A stretch of 64,000 nt of DNA from Ifrita kowaldi (GCA_013398055.1 VZRS01000230.1:1-64000); one strand, 5' to 3'. Shown: positions 1-12,800, counted from the first letter of the stretch. The notes: generated from the letters alone by a model not told the origin. Translations and numbers: made by a program.

Positions 1-743
1 ATCTATCTATCTATCTTTTTTCTCCTAAAAATGCTTGCAGAAGAAACATCAAGAAGGGTCCTTGAAAAGGCATTTGTTCTCAGAATGCCTTTAATTCTGT
101 AGACTTCTTCATTTTTCTTAATATCTCTAACTCAAATGCTCGAGGTTTCTTGCTTTCCTTGAAGATGATGCCAGTTCCCATCCCCCCAAAAAATCTCAAA
201 AGTTCTCTTCAGCAGGTCAGAATTGAGAAAACCTATCTTTTTTGACAGTTTGCTTTTTAAAAGTTTAAATTAACTTGTGAAGACTATAAATTTGCTCATC
301 TTTCTATACCAGAAAACAACCCAGAAGGACTGGAGGGGGGACTTCCTAGGAGGACATTTTCGGGGGGGGAACGAACTCGGAGCAGCTTCTGGATTGCAGA
401 CCAAGCCCTCGGCGGGGTCTCTGGCAATCGTTTTCCTGCCTCCTGGGCCAGAGGAGGGAGCTCAGCTGTGCGCGGCCAGGTCGGGGCACCGCCGGGGCAC
501 CCCCGGGTCCGTGTTCGCGGAGCGGGACCGCGGCGCTCGGCAGCAGAGGGCAGCAGAGGCGGCCGCGCCGGGACCTGGTCCGGTGCCAGGCTGTTCGCAG
601 TCCGGCTTTCTATTCCCCGCTCCTGCCTCCCTCGCTCCCTCCTCCTCCTCTTCCTCCTCCCCCCGTCCCGCCCGCCCCTGGCTCCCCGCCGGCCGCCGCT
701 CCGAGCTCCGCCGGGCAGCACGGGCAGGGGCGAGCGCACGGAG
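1..743 (+). promoter_or_regulatory. C1R upstream flank and CpG-rich 5' UTR region
   Basis: Bases 1-16 are an ATCT tetranucleotide repeat running in from outside the window. Up to about 340 the DNA is AT-rich and unremarkable. From about 360 to 790 it becomes strongly GC- and CpG-rich and ends at the C1R initiator codon, which looks like a CpG-island promoter plus 5' UTR. The transcription start cannot be fixed from sequence. The open frames through this stretch on both strands are low-complexity products of the GC richness and are not called as genes. Confidence 0.55.
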
Positions 744-3700
744 ATGTGAGTCGGGGCTCTAGGGAGGGGGACGCGCCGGCACAGCCTTGCGGGGGGCGGT
801 CGGGGGGCTTAGACCCTTCCAGGGAGGAGAAGAGGTCAGCGGGGCTAAGCTGCTGCTCTGGGCAGTGAGCTTGTTTCGGAGGAACACAGAGGGCAACAGG
901 GGAGATGTGCAGAATGAGGGGGAAAAAATGTGAGTGCCAACTTTTGGAGGACAGAGATGGAGCATGACTGGGTAGAGGACTGCCCAGGAGACACTAGCAG
1001 GACTGCTCCACAGCAAACCGAGCTTGAGATCTTCAGATCCTCGCCAAGGATCCTAAACTAGTGATGACCCGAAATGATCCGCTGGCCCAGGGCCAAGGGG
1101 GACCAAACATCTCCTGGTTCTATAAGAATCAGCCCTACAACTTCTGGGAATGTGCAGACCTTACTCAGGGAATTCACCCGTGCTCCTTCACACTGCTTCC
1201 TGGGTTGATGAATTTCTCTGGCTGGGTCACAATGGCTTGCTGGAACCTTGTTGGTGCTGGTGTCTTCATTTCAGCTGCCCTTCTTGTTCCTGAGTGATCC
1301 GAGCCAGGAGCCAGGATCCTGCAACTAGGCCTCCTGTGTTTGCATTCCTTTAGACAGTGCACAAGTCAGTTGTGAAGTCTCCCCTGATTTTGAATGACCT
1401 AATTTTGTGCAATGTCATCGTTTATTTGTCATGTTCGCAGGCATGTTCTTTGTCTCCCATGGGCCTTCCTCTTTTTTGGGATGATCAATTCCAGTCCAGT
1501 CCCAAGAAGGCCTCCCCTCTTTGGGGAGATCAGATCCCCCGGTTACCCCAAGCCATACCCCAACAATAACATCAGCAGCTGGAATATCCAGGTACCAAAA
1601 GGCTTTGTGGTGAAGCTGACCTTCAAATACTTTGACCTGGAGCCATCTGAGTCCTGCTTCTATGACTATGTTAAGGTACGTCCATAGATACGTGGGCCGA
1701 GGGGTGCCTGGAGATGGGAATCCAGTGGCCACCACATGCAATGGCTCTTCATTCACCAGGCCTCCTCTGGTCCTTCCCACGAAGGAAAGGGAAGGAGTTA
1801 AAGATAGAAATGGGAGGAGCAAGCACTGCCAGCTCATGGTTGGGTAATATCAATGCGTGGAGCAGACTCAATCTTAGGAGGCTACGCTTATTTCACCTTA
1901 ACTTTGACAGATCAAAGCAGACAAGAAGGACTTGGGCCGATATTGTGGCCGGCTTGGGTCAACCACAGGCAATCATCCGGGAAGAAAGGAGTTTGTGTCT
2001 AAGGGGAACAAGATGCACCTAGCATTTCACTCTGATTTCTCCAATGAAGACAATGGCACAGTGATTCCCTACAGGGGCTTCCTGGCGTATTACAAAGCTG
2101 TGGGTGAGTAGGAAATACCCTCAGCATGGAGAAGTAAAAGCCTGTGTGGCTCCAACCAATTTTCCTCCTTGCCTGGCATATAAAGAGAAGCTTTAGGCAA
2201 GGATGTGGATCTCTAAGTACTTTCAGTCTAGAGCAGAGAGGTTTAACACTTTCCTCCCCTTGCCCCTTCACTTCCTGTGTCTTCAGATGTGGATGAGTGT
2301 GACCCTAACAATGCTGCTGAGAATGATGAAAGGCCTCAGTGCCAGCACTTCTGTCACAACTATGTGGGTGGCTACTTCTGTTCTTGCCGGATCGGCTACC
2401 AGCTTCAGAGTGACCACCACTCCTGCAAAGGTAAAGAGAAATTTTAAAAGATGAGAGGGGTCCAGAGAAGGAGCCCTTCATCCAGGAAGGGTGGGAGAAG
2501 TGACTTAGGAAGCAGATGATGGGGCTGCAGAAGGCACAGCCCCACGATGTGGCCTCTACTTTCTTCCTCTTCACCAGTGGAGTGCAGCAGTGAGTTGTTC
2601 ACGGAGGCATCTGGGTATCTGAGCAGCCCCGAGTACCCCCAGCCCTATCCCGAAGACCTCCGGTGTAACTACAGCATCCGTCTGCAGAAGGGCCTGTCTA
2701 TCACCCTCAAGTTCTTGCATCCCTTTGAGATTGATGATCACCAGCAAGTCCACTGTCCTTATGACCAGCTCAAGGTACTGAGATTAGCAAACTCTCCTCC
2801 CAACCCTGCTGCCAGACCCGGACAGGAATCGTGGGGACACCACTGTTCAGATGAGAAATATGGGATCGGTACAAGCAGAATGCCCCAGCACACAGGACTG
2901 AGCTCCTGTCTCTCCCTCGGTGCATTTAATTACCACTGTCCTGAGGTCAGAGGCTCTGGGTCACAGGCCCCTGTGAGTGAAGAAAGAAACCCCATCCTTC
3001 TTCCAGTTTAATCTCCCTTTGATTTAATCTCAGGGGTTGATAGCTCTGATTCCCAGATAAGGGAGAAGCAGAGTTTGTGGTAGGTCAGTCTGTTGTTCTG
3101 ATCTGTCAGTGCAGGCACCAGCAAATACGGGTCACACAACCAGCTCTATTCACCATCATAGGCACTCTGGTAAACTTGGTCTGGATTGAAACAGGCATTA
3201 TGAGGCAGAGAGGCATGCGTGTTCCTGTCCCTGTGATATACGTTTTCCTCATCAGATCCAAGCACGAGGGAGAGAGATTGGTGAATTCTGTGGCAGGGAA
3301 CCACCTGGCATCATTGAAACCAACAGCAATGAGGTAGACATACTCTTCCTCACCGACGAGTCAGGGTTCAGCCGTGGCTGGAAGATCCACTACACCTCCG
3401 AGAGTAAGAGATTTGTCCCCTAGAGGCTGCTACAGCCTATTGACACTGTTTGCTAATCCCAGTTTAATCTGTCCCACTGTCTAACAGAAATACGGTGCCC
3501 ACAGCCTGTCCCACGGGATCGGTTTACCATCATCAGAGACCTGCAGCCTGTGTATCAGTTTCAGGACTATTTTGTTGTCAGCTGCAAGACTGGGTATAAC
3601 CTGATGGAGGTGAGATACTTTCTCCACTCCCTTCAGCCATATTCTGTTTTGTCTTCGGTTTGTGTCTTTCGCCTTTCAGTAAAGCTTCCTTTGGAGATCT

Positions 3701-6700
3701 CACTCATGGCAACCTCTTGTAGTTTCTGTTTCTTCTTTGCTTCTCTCAGCTTTCTTTTCATGGTTTCTCTTTTCCTAGCTCTCTTCCTTATGCAGTTACT
3801 CTTTCATGCAGCCCTGGTAGAAGATGAAAGACAAAGATCCCAGGAAAACTGGTATACAAGAGGGCCTCTTTGGAAGGATATGAAATCAGACTCAAAGCAG
3901 AAGATGTTACCTGCCTCCCTTGCCATCCTATTGCCAGGGCTGGGTAGCACCTCTGACTTGTCATGGTTTTACAGTTGCTGGCTGCTGGTATCCTGGCCTG
4001 CTATGAAGAATGTGTAGCCTGTGGCAAATATGGGATAGAGGGAAGGCAGGAGGAGACAGTAACTGGAAAAGTCTGCAGAGGGGCAAATACTGGACAGCAG
4101 TGAAAAGATGGGCACATAGAATAATATTTTAATGTGGGAAAGGAATGAAAGGCACTGTACAGCCAAGAGTTTTTCTTCTTTCCCATGTAGGGCGACCGAA
4201 AGCTGGTGTCCTTCACGGCTGTCTGCCAGGCTGATGGCACGTGGCACCAACCTATGCCCCGCTGTGAAAGTGAGTGATCTGAGAACGGGGGTGACATCCC
4301 CTGCTGTGGCTTTCCTCCTCCAGAAGCATGGGAAGTTCAGCCTCTCTGACTCAATTTGCCTGTGCCATAGCCTCATGGGTGTGCTGTCTGGAAGGACCTG
4401 TGGAGGTCCACTGTTGCTTCACATTTTTCCGCTTGCAAAAATTCAAATGTTTTACCTCCCTTACAAAAATGCCTAAAATATCACTCAAAAATTGCTATGA
4501 TGTTGCAACATCTGAAAACAAAAGATCCTTATCTGGGATCTATTTTGGGGCAACCTCTCTTTGCCCACTGTCCTAACTGGTCCTTCACATCATGGCCCCA
4601 ATGCCCAGACTTGCAGGCAGTCTGTCTTTGATTCATATTTTCTTTTTTTTTCTTTATTGTAGTTGTGAACTGTGGCAGCCCTAAAAACCTGGCCAATGGT
4701 GTATTCAGCTACGTTAGTGAATCTGCAAACAACGAGTACCAGTCAGTGATCTCATACCGGTGCAATGAGCCCTATTACCACATCGTCACTGGAACTGGCG
4801 GTGGTGAGTCCTAATCCCACACAGGCACTGAAACCTGTGCCTGGAAAGCCCTCTCATGCTTCCAGTTAGAGTTGTCTCTTCTCCCCAGGCTTAGGGCTCA
4901 TGCTTTCCTCCTGTGAAGACTCTCCGGTCTTTCCTTGACCTGCAGCATGTCTCTGGAGTCTTCTTGTCTCAGCCTATTCCCACCCTGCTTCATTCCCAGT
5001 GTCCATCACACCCCTCTTCCATGCTCCCCTTAACTTTTGCAGAAGGTCTTATTCTCTCAGCTGTAGCCATGGTTCATTCTTTTCTAGAGGATTTCATTCT
5101 TTTCAAATGGATTTCATTCTTTCACTGAAATTTGAGGCATGGTGTCTAGAAGTCACCAAAATTCTCAAAACTCACGGCATCAGTCCAGGTTGCTACTTTA
5201 TGCAAATAAATAAACACACACTTTGCTCCACTGTAATGCTGTTTAGCTCTTTGGAATATTGTTCAGCTGCAGGGATATCTAAGAGCTAAATAACATACTT
5301 ACAGAAAAGTCTATTTTAATGCAGCAGGTCAGAAAAATTAAGTCATCATTCAAAACTATTCACATGCCTTCTTTTTACACCTGAGACATTACTTGATGAC
5401 GCAGGACCTTTGATTCCAAGAACAGCATAAGGAGTTCATGATTTCCTTGCCTTGGCTGTTCATTTAGCCTCCACCAAGAAAACCCCAAAAAAAAAAAAAA
5501 ANNNNGATTTAGATTTCTAACCTGAATTACTGAGGCCAGGAGCAAGCAGCTAAAGAGTTCTTTAAGTTGGTACTAATGTTCAATTTGATTGTTCTTGCAT
5601 CTGAGTTTAACTCCTTCATATAGAGTCAGAGCTTAGTCTCATCAGAAAAAAAAATCAGGAGCAAGTAAATATCAGTTTCTGCCAAATTCTGGTGGGGAGT
5701 CACCATAATTTAATCAATTTTGAAAGAGAACAGCAAATGCTTTCTTAGAAGCATTTATTTCAGTGTTAAGAAAAATTCTATAAAAATTATATTTAGTCAC
5801 TGGCACAAACTTTCTAAGAAAAGCAAGAGTGTTGGAGGTAGTGGAGTTTGTGTTGAGAGCTGACATGTGAGTTTAGCTGACCTGCAACTTAGGCTCAGAA
5901 ATAGACTCTGAGCATGTACAGTAACTGACTCATCTGGTTCCCATTTCTGGAACAAACCACCCTGTCCTACTCTCTGCAAACTACCAACACCAGAAGCTTG
6001 AATCTAAAATCCATGCTTTTACTGCTTTCCTCCCTTCTTTGGGCTAAATAAGGTCAAACAGTGCTCTGCACACCTGTGAACTCGGTGAAGATAAGACTTC
6101 ACGCAGATGGCCCTTCAAGCTTTTCTTCTCCAGGAACAGTGCCTGAGCTTTACTGCTCCTCTGGAACTGAGGTGCTTCAAGATGTACAGGTGGAAACATT
6201 CCATACCCTACCACAGGCAGCTTTTCCCAGGAAAGAGAGAGTGCTTTGGCATGGAATGGCTGAGGAACCTCTTGAAAATATTCCATTCCATTCCATTCCA
6301 TTCCATTCCATTCCATTCCATTCCATTCCATTCCATTCCACTCCATTCCATTCTTTTTTCCCACCCCATGCCTGAAGGCCTGGGTCTCATTCCTTTCCCT
6401 CTCATCCTACAGAGAGATTCACCTGTTCTCCTGAGGGAACCTGGCTGGATCAAGATGGCCAGAAGAGAATTCCATCCTGCTTGCCAGGTCAGTACAAACT
6501 CTGACTTTGTCTGGTGTTTGCTGATTCATGCTTACAATCAGTACAAAACTGGGATAACAAAGCAGGGAGGGGAGTGAGGATAAAGGTATCAGTGAGGGAC
6601 GTCACGGAAGACTATCCAGAAAGCCAAAATAAAGTGAAATCAAACAGTGATGGTGGGGAAACAGAGAGAAAAGCCAGGGCAACAGAGGGTGTCATGTTCT

Positions 6701-7518
6701 TGTGTTTCTCCACAGTGTGCGGGAAGCCCGTCCATCCCGTTATTGAAGTCCAGCGGATCTTGGGTGGCAAATCAGCAGGGAGAGGCAATTTTCCTTGGCA
6801 GGCTCTGACTGGCATTAATGGACGAGGGGGTGGAGCACTCCTGGGCGATCGCTGGATCCTGACCGCTGCCCACACCATCTTCCCCAAAGGAGGAGTACGG
6901 AACAATGTGAGCCTGGAGCAGCTGGCAGAGGAGGCTGACATTTTCCTCGGCCACACAAATGTAGATGAGCTCCACAAGATGGGTAACCACCCTGTACGTA
7001 GGATCTTCATCCATCCAGATTACAACCCTAAAGATGAGCACAACTTTAACGGGGACATAGCCCTGCTGGAGCTGAAAAACCCAGTAACCCTGGGCCCTAC
7101 ATTACTGCCCATCTGTCTCCCAGATACTACCAACACCTCCTTCTACACACACGGGCACATGGGCTACGTGAGCGGCTTTGGTGTGGATAAAAGCCGCATC
7201 TCAAGCGATTTGAAGTACGTGAGCCTCCCAGCAGTTGCTCGAGAGAAGTGTCAGAGGTGGCTGGACAGTAATAAGAAAGGTATCCCTATGATTTTCTCCG
7301 AGAACATGTTCTGTGCTGGCTTCCTCGAAGGCAGGCAGGATACCTGCCAGGGAGATAGTGGGAGCGTCTTCACGGTGTTAGACAGGGAAAGCGGTCGCTG
7401 GGTGGCTACCGGCATCGTTTCTTGGGGAATCGGCTGTGCCACAGGCTATGGCTTCTACACCAAGATCCTCAGCTACGTGGACTGGATCAATGGGATAGTA
7501 AAGGAGGGCAGGCCCTAG
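744..7518 (+). CDS. C1R: Complement C1r (serine protease of the C1 complex)
   Basis: C1r is the self-activating protease of the C1q-C1r2-C1s2 complex; it cleaves C1s in plasma. Coding exons read from GT/AG sites in continuous frame: 744-745, 1441-1675, 1911-2103, 2287-2430, 2578-2774, 3256-3403, 3488-3609, 4191-4269, 4663-4803, 6413-6487 and 6716-7518, giving 712 codons plus stop (human about 705). The start ATG is split AT|G between exons 1 and 2. Order: hydrophobic signal peptide (1-20), CUB1 (25-143), Ca-binding EGF (144-191, DVDEC, CHNYVGGYFCSC), CUB2 (192-306), two CCP modules (308-445), and a protease domain in one exon. The activation bond is R459|I460 (QR|ILGG). The triad is His (CAC 6871-6873), Asp (7054-7056) and Ser (AGT 7357-7359), with Asp in the S1 pocket (QDTCQGDSG). 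AGY serine and the absence of Cys after AAH fit the C1r/C1s/MASP-2 group. Oddity: GDSGS replaces GDSGG. Confidence 0.95.
5502..5505. other. 4-base assembly gap in C1R intron 9
   Basis: Four N directly follow a run of about 17 A residues within the intron between CCP2 half-exons 4663-4803 and 6413-6487. No coding sequence is lost. The homopolymer is the likely cause. Confidence 0.95.
6280..6352. repeat. (TTCCA)n pentanucleotide array in C1R intron 9
   Basis: There are about 14 nearly perfect head-to-tail TTCCA units (one unit CTCCA), equivalent to GGAAT on the other strand. The array ends about 60 bases upstream of the acceptor of the exon at 6413. The overlapping open frames on both strands (repeating W-N-G-M-E or F-H-S-I-P) are translation artefacts of the repeat. 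Confidence 0.97.
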
Positions 7519-8325
7519 GTACTGCAGTCCTACTAACTGAAGCATCATTGACAGCATATCGATTTCCAGACACAGCAAATCATATCCAAAGCTTTTGATG
7601 ATGTCCCAAAGGCTCTTCAAACACGCAAAGCATGTAACCTTCATGATGAGCACTTCTGAAAGCTGCCATGCTGTTTGATTGTACCATTGGCAGCTTGTGG
7701 GATGCCTTTGTGGATGCTCTTCGTACGAATCTTATAACCGGATGAAGCCTTAATCATATCAGGAAACCTCATGACAGCAAACGTTATGGTTTGAAATGCT
7801 GATGATATCATGAGACTACTGCATCTACTTTTGTACTCTATTTTGTGGGAAGGTTGCAGGGAAGAAGACTTCCTTGAAGGATGGGGTGGTTTCTGCTGAG
7901 TGCAGTGTGCGGAAGCCCATTGGCATCAGTGAGATTCTATGAATATTAAAATACTTGCTGGATAAACCAGGTGTTTTATAGTTTTTTGTCTTTGTTTTTA
8001 ACAACAACTGAATATTTCTCACCACTGAAAACAACTTATGGCCTTTATATAGAGATTGCTTTACCTACCACTAAAATGTTTCCAGTTCTGCAATGGCCTG
8101 TGGCAGCTGCTTATCTGTCCCAAAATTACCATTAGATTACCCGGTCTGAAACCCCAGGTGGCTTCAAGGGAGGCAAAAATAACTTGCCTGTGTGATGCTA
8201 CATTCCAAAAACAGGGAAGACAACAGCCAATCTCATGGAGAAGAGAGCCCAGGAACTTTTACTGATCAGAATCTGAGGATGGATTTTTTTTATACTGTAT
8301 GAAATAAAGCTTTAACTGCAGGGCA
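7519..8325 (+). other. C1R: C1R 3' UTR with polyadenylation signals
   Basis: Non-coding sequence after the TAG at 7516-7518. An ATTAAA at 7945-7950 and a canonical AATAAA at 8303-8308 are candidate poly(A) signals. The second would give a 3' UTR of about 0.8 kb. There is no long open frame in the sense strand. Confidence 0.6.
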
Positions 8326-8689
8326 GCAGCTCTAAAATGATGCTGACTCAAGAGAAAAGGTGACCTCTCTTGTGTTGTGGGTATTCCCTGGAGTTGTCTT
8401 CTTGACTAGATTTTCTACTGCAAAATAACCTACTGTGTTCTTATGAGTCACTGAGAGAAACAAGATGTAAGATCCTTGGTTACTAGTCCAACAATCCAAT
8501 AATGTTTTGCTTGTTCCACAAAACTGAAGGTGCTTGAGCTGAGTGCAGGATTCCGTATGAAATCTCCCAAGAGCTGTACACATCCTGCCCACCATTTCCT
8601 AAACTCTCAGAAAAACTTAGGCTGAAAGAAGATGTCTCTGTCCAATCCACTGTTGACACTGGAGCTAACTTCAGAGCTTCAGGGCCTTG

Positions 8690-8905
8690 CCTGGGCAAGT
8701 TATCAAGAAATCTAGGGACAGAGATTCCCCAGTCTGTTGTGGCACCTGTTCCAGTGCTGATCCACATCCTAGGAAAAAGCCCAACTGGAAATTTAGATAT
8801 CTGAATACAGCAGTTAGATCCCCCTCTTAGCTTCCTCCTCTTCAAGCTGAACAAACTCAGTCTTTCAGTGTATGCCATCTGTACCAGTTCCCCGATCATC
8901 TCAGT
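8690..8905 (-). mobile_element. Old, diverged CR1-like fragment (minus orientation)
   Basis: The segment around 8735-8905 resembles the CR1 3' region read in reverse: phrases like 'cacctgttccagtgctga' and the stretch from 'cttcctcctcttcaagctgaac' to 'ccccgatcatct'. Similarity is weak, so this is only a probable old copy between the C1R and C1S 3' ends. Confidence 0.4.
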
Positions 8906-9577
8906 GGAAGCATGTCTGTGAGTGATTTAGGACCTTCTGGAGCAGAAAATACCCCTAACACATGTCAGGTAATATTCCTTCCCTAAATCAAGAGAAGGTA
9001 GTGTTTTGGGAGAAAAATCCAGCTTTATTTCTTTTCTAACTCAATGGAATTTGAAAAAAAATAAAACCTGAGGACAGGTGAATGAAATTATTTTGAAGAT
9101 GTCTGTTCTGCTCAGCTTAATTCAGAGGTCTGAAGTCCTCATTGCTGGTAATGGTTGAGCAGTGAGATGGAACCATGTCTTCTCAGAAGAACTTGATAAA
9201 GACTCTTAGGTAGAGAGGTGAGGTACTACAGGTTCCAGCTTGACAAAAGCTGGCAGGGTCAGAATTTGATTAGGCACTTGATTTAGGGAGTTTCAAGGAG
9301 AACTAGGTCCAGACTGAGGAGAAGAAAGGCATTACAGACACAATAGCACACTGCACAAAAGGCAGTTTGGACATTCTTTAATGCTGTTAGATATTCTGAA
9401 CAGTAGGGGAAATACATAAATCAGAAACCAGGCTCTGAACCTTCCCTGGCAACCAACAATTATTCTCTCTTGTCTTCATTGAAACCTCCCTGTCAGGTTT
9501 CAATGGGGCATGGCTATTTCTTCTCCAAGTGGGAAAAAACAGGATAGAAAAAAATGAAAGGAAGAAGAAGGAGTCTC
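8906..9577. other. Intergenic spacer between C1R and C1S 3' ends
   Basis: The two complement genes converge tail-to-tail. Their best poly(A) signals (8303-8308 on plus, 9578-9583 on minus) lie about 1.3 kb apart. Apart from the weak CR1-like fragment upstream I see no gene or structured element here. Confidence 0.6.
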
Positions 9578-9583
9578 TTTATT
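9578..9583 (-). terminator. C1S: C1S poly(A) signal AATAAA
   Basis: The plus strand reads TTTATT, giving AATAAA on the minus strand about 240 bases after the C1S stop codon at 9822-9824. It is the nearest canonical signal I found downstream of the gene, implying a 3' UTR of roughly 260 bases. Confidence 0.6.
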
Positions 9584-9821
9584 CAGAATAATGTATTCCT
9601 TATACGCTGCTATGAGTGGAAGAAAGAGAATTTCCCTTCCCAGACATAATGACAGCGGGAGAAACAGATCCATCCTCCTGACTCTCCACTCAGCATAGAC
9701 ACAATGAGTTATATTGCGTTATATATTGCCCATTATATATACAGAGTGAACAGGGTCACAGCCAGCCCAAACATGCAGCCATCATATTTAGAAAGGGTGA
9801 CTGTGCTGAAAGGACGAACAG

Positions 9822-12800
9822 CTATTTCTGCCAAGCTTCCTCATCCTCGTGCTGGCTCATGGTCTCTTTGATCCAGTCCAAGTAACGCACCACCTTGGTG
9901 TAAAGACCAAAGGTGCCGCATTTTGGCCCCCAGGAGATCAGCCCTGCGACATAGTACCGGGTGGCATTCAGAGGATCCTGGATGGCATAGGCTCCACCAC
10001 TATCCCCCTGACAGCTGTCCTTGCCACCACCAGCACAGATCATATTGTCGGTGAAGATGTAAACGATGGAATCATCGTAGCCCTCTGGTTTCACAGACCG
10101 GCACTTGTCCATGTTCACCACGGGAATCTGGGCCTTCCAAAGATCAGCAGGGAGTCTTCCTCTCTCTCTCCGGCCCCATCCAGCAATGTAGCCCAGAGTC
10201 CCTTCTTGCAGCTCATATTCGGGTGATTTACCAGGAAGACAGATGGGTGAGATGTTTGGACCCATCTTCACGGGATCCCTCAGCTTCAGTAGCGCAATAT
10301 CATTATCAAAATCGATCCTGGTTTCTATGGGCTCCTCCTTCCAACCAGGATGGATGAATGAAGCTTCTGGGATCAGCTTTTCGGCTTCCCACTTCAGAGA
10401 GTCTCTACGGACATCGATTACCCCAGCATACATGGTGGGCTTGTCATAGCCATCCAGCACGTGAGCTGCAGTCATCACCCATCTGTCAGAGATGAGCACA
10501 CCGCTTGCTCTGGGGTCATTGAAATACACCTGCCAGGGAAAGTTGCCCTTTTCTGCACGGGTGCCTCCAAAAATCCTTCCTGTGTCTCGGATGGGATTAC
10601 TAGGCACCCCACAGACTAGAAAGAAGAGAAAAAAAGAGGAACCAGATTGGAGAATTAGCTGTTACAAACAGGGGCTTCTTTGGTACTGCTAAAAAGGCCA
10701 TAGCCCCCTCCTTCCTGTGTCCTCTAAATAATTTTTGAATCTGAGTAACCATGTTTATATTTTATGCCACAGAGCTTGCAATTGGTATTTACAGAGAAAT
10801 CAAAGAAAATTCTAACAAAACTACTATCAACACTCAATTTACACTGAAAACGCTCATTCTCAAATTCACTTTCCTGGAAAGCAGTTGTCACCCTGACAGT
10901 GTTAGGTATGTCAAAGCTCCCAATTTAATTGCCTTCTAGTTGGCATTTTCCCTTTGCTGAATTATGCTCTTTAGGTGAAGGGATTGTCTTTGAAAAAATA
11001 CTTGTTTGATTTCTTAGAAATATGACACTGCTCTTTAAATTTTAATTTTTTTTTTTTGTGAACTCCAGATAGTGTCAGGTTAAGAGTTCAGCTTTGTCAC
11101 TGACATTTTACCATTTTTCCTCTCCATTCTATTAGTATGTAAAATCTTAAGCAGTGGGAGATCTTATCTGAGGATCTTCTGGGTGCAAAGATGCTCAATG
11201 CTTTTCGAGTAACATGTTGGGTAACATTTTGCAGAATGTTAATGCTAAGGACATAAATAAGGCTGGTCATTCTGACATAGCTAGGAAATTGATTTCTTAC
11301 CACACTGCCTTGTTTACATTGAATCCTGAGTCAGAAAATCCGAGATTAAGAAACTGTAGACAGCAGATAGCTTCTAACTTGAATGAAGCAGAATTTGTTA
11401 AAGAATTTCACATAATCGTAGGAAGATTCAGGCTGGAAGGTAACTCTCAGTGCCTCTAGTTCAACTTGTTCCTCCCTAACTGCCCTCCCCCTTGCTCTCC
11501 TAACTCCAAAGCCAGGTTATCCAGGAGCTTTGGCAGGTAACTTCTGCTCATCTCCCAGGGTGGTGATTAGCCAGCTTCTCTGGACAGGAGTTCCAGTGCT
11601 CTGGGGGAGCATTTTTCTTTCAACACAATCAGAATTTCCTTTGTTGCAACCTGAGCCTGTCATTGCCTTTCATTGCTGTGTCCCACTGAGAAGAATATGG
11701 CTCCATATTCTTTGTAGCCTCCTCTTGGGTAGTAAATGCCCTCAGCTTTATCTTACAATTTGCCTTTTCCACTGTGAACTTGTATAGTCCAAGTCACTGT
11801 CTGAGCTGTGACTGAACCCTTAAGAGAGTTGAGTCTCCTCCACCTGGATCTTGTACTTTGCCAATGAGGATCTGGGGCTTTGAAGGAGTGAACAGGCATC
11901 GTGTAAAGCTAGGCCAAGTCATGCTGCCTCCTCTAAGAGGGTAAACTGAACAGTACACAGGTTTTTAAATTCTCCCTATCAGCTGGAAGTTAAGAAAAGA
12001 AAAAATAGAGATAAAAGAAGCAGTGTTCTTCACATGCTGCATGCACATACAGTTTTTGGTAGTACCTGGGACACATTTTGGTAGCTTTGTTCCCATCTCT
12101 GCATTGACCCATTCTCCACTGGCTGAGCACCGATATATCACTTGGAAAACATGACAGAAAAAAGAGTTCCATAAGGATACAATCAAGATGAACACAGGGT
12201 AAATAACACTGCTATATATGATATACCAACCTCCTCATTTCCAAAGCAAGCACAGCTTGGTAAACATTGCTGTTATCTCCCTACCAGGGTACTTCTATTC
12301 CTTTTTCAGAGAGACCTCATCTAACAGGTTTCTTGAGTCCTTTACTTTCCCACCAGAACTCTGTGCTACATGTGGCCAAAACCTCCATGGTTCACTCACA
12401 AGGCAAGTGGAGAGAGGACTTGCTAATGCATTTAAGGTCAACAGCCCAAGCATTGTTAGAGTGTACTATACACAGAGGCAACACAAAACTACGACCTGCA
12501 ACCCCACACCAGTCTTGACCTTACGACCTTATGGCCCCATGACGGTGCCAGAACCATTTCTTAGGCCTTTAACCAAGGGAATGTGAGTGTGTAGCAGAGG
12601 CAGTGCTCACCATCCCCTTTGTTTTCCAGGGTGTAGTAGGGTGCCTCACACTGATAGCGGACAGCAGCTGTGTACAGAGGCTCGTGCAGCTCGGAGACAT
12701 ACAAGGCTTGGGCATTCTCGACATGAGGGGGATCGCCACAGTTCACAGCTGTAGGGAAAGAAACAAAAAGGATCAAATACAATCAAAGGGGCACCCTCAC

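Noticed and set aside
277..762. Long open frames on both strands across the C1R 5' region
   Set aside because: They follow the GC- and CpG-rich composition, have no domain, and end at or run through the C1R exon 1 donor. They are not separate genes.
6044..6577. Open frames with repeating FHSIP and MEWNG peptides
   Set aside because: They are translations of the TTCCA array in different frames.
6514..6715. In-frame extension upstream of the C1R protease exon
   Set aside because: The frame is open by chance through the intron end; the acceptor at 6715 and the conserved VCGKP start show where the exon begins.
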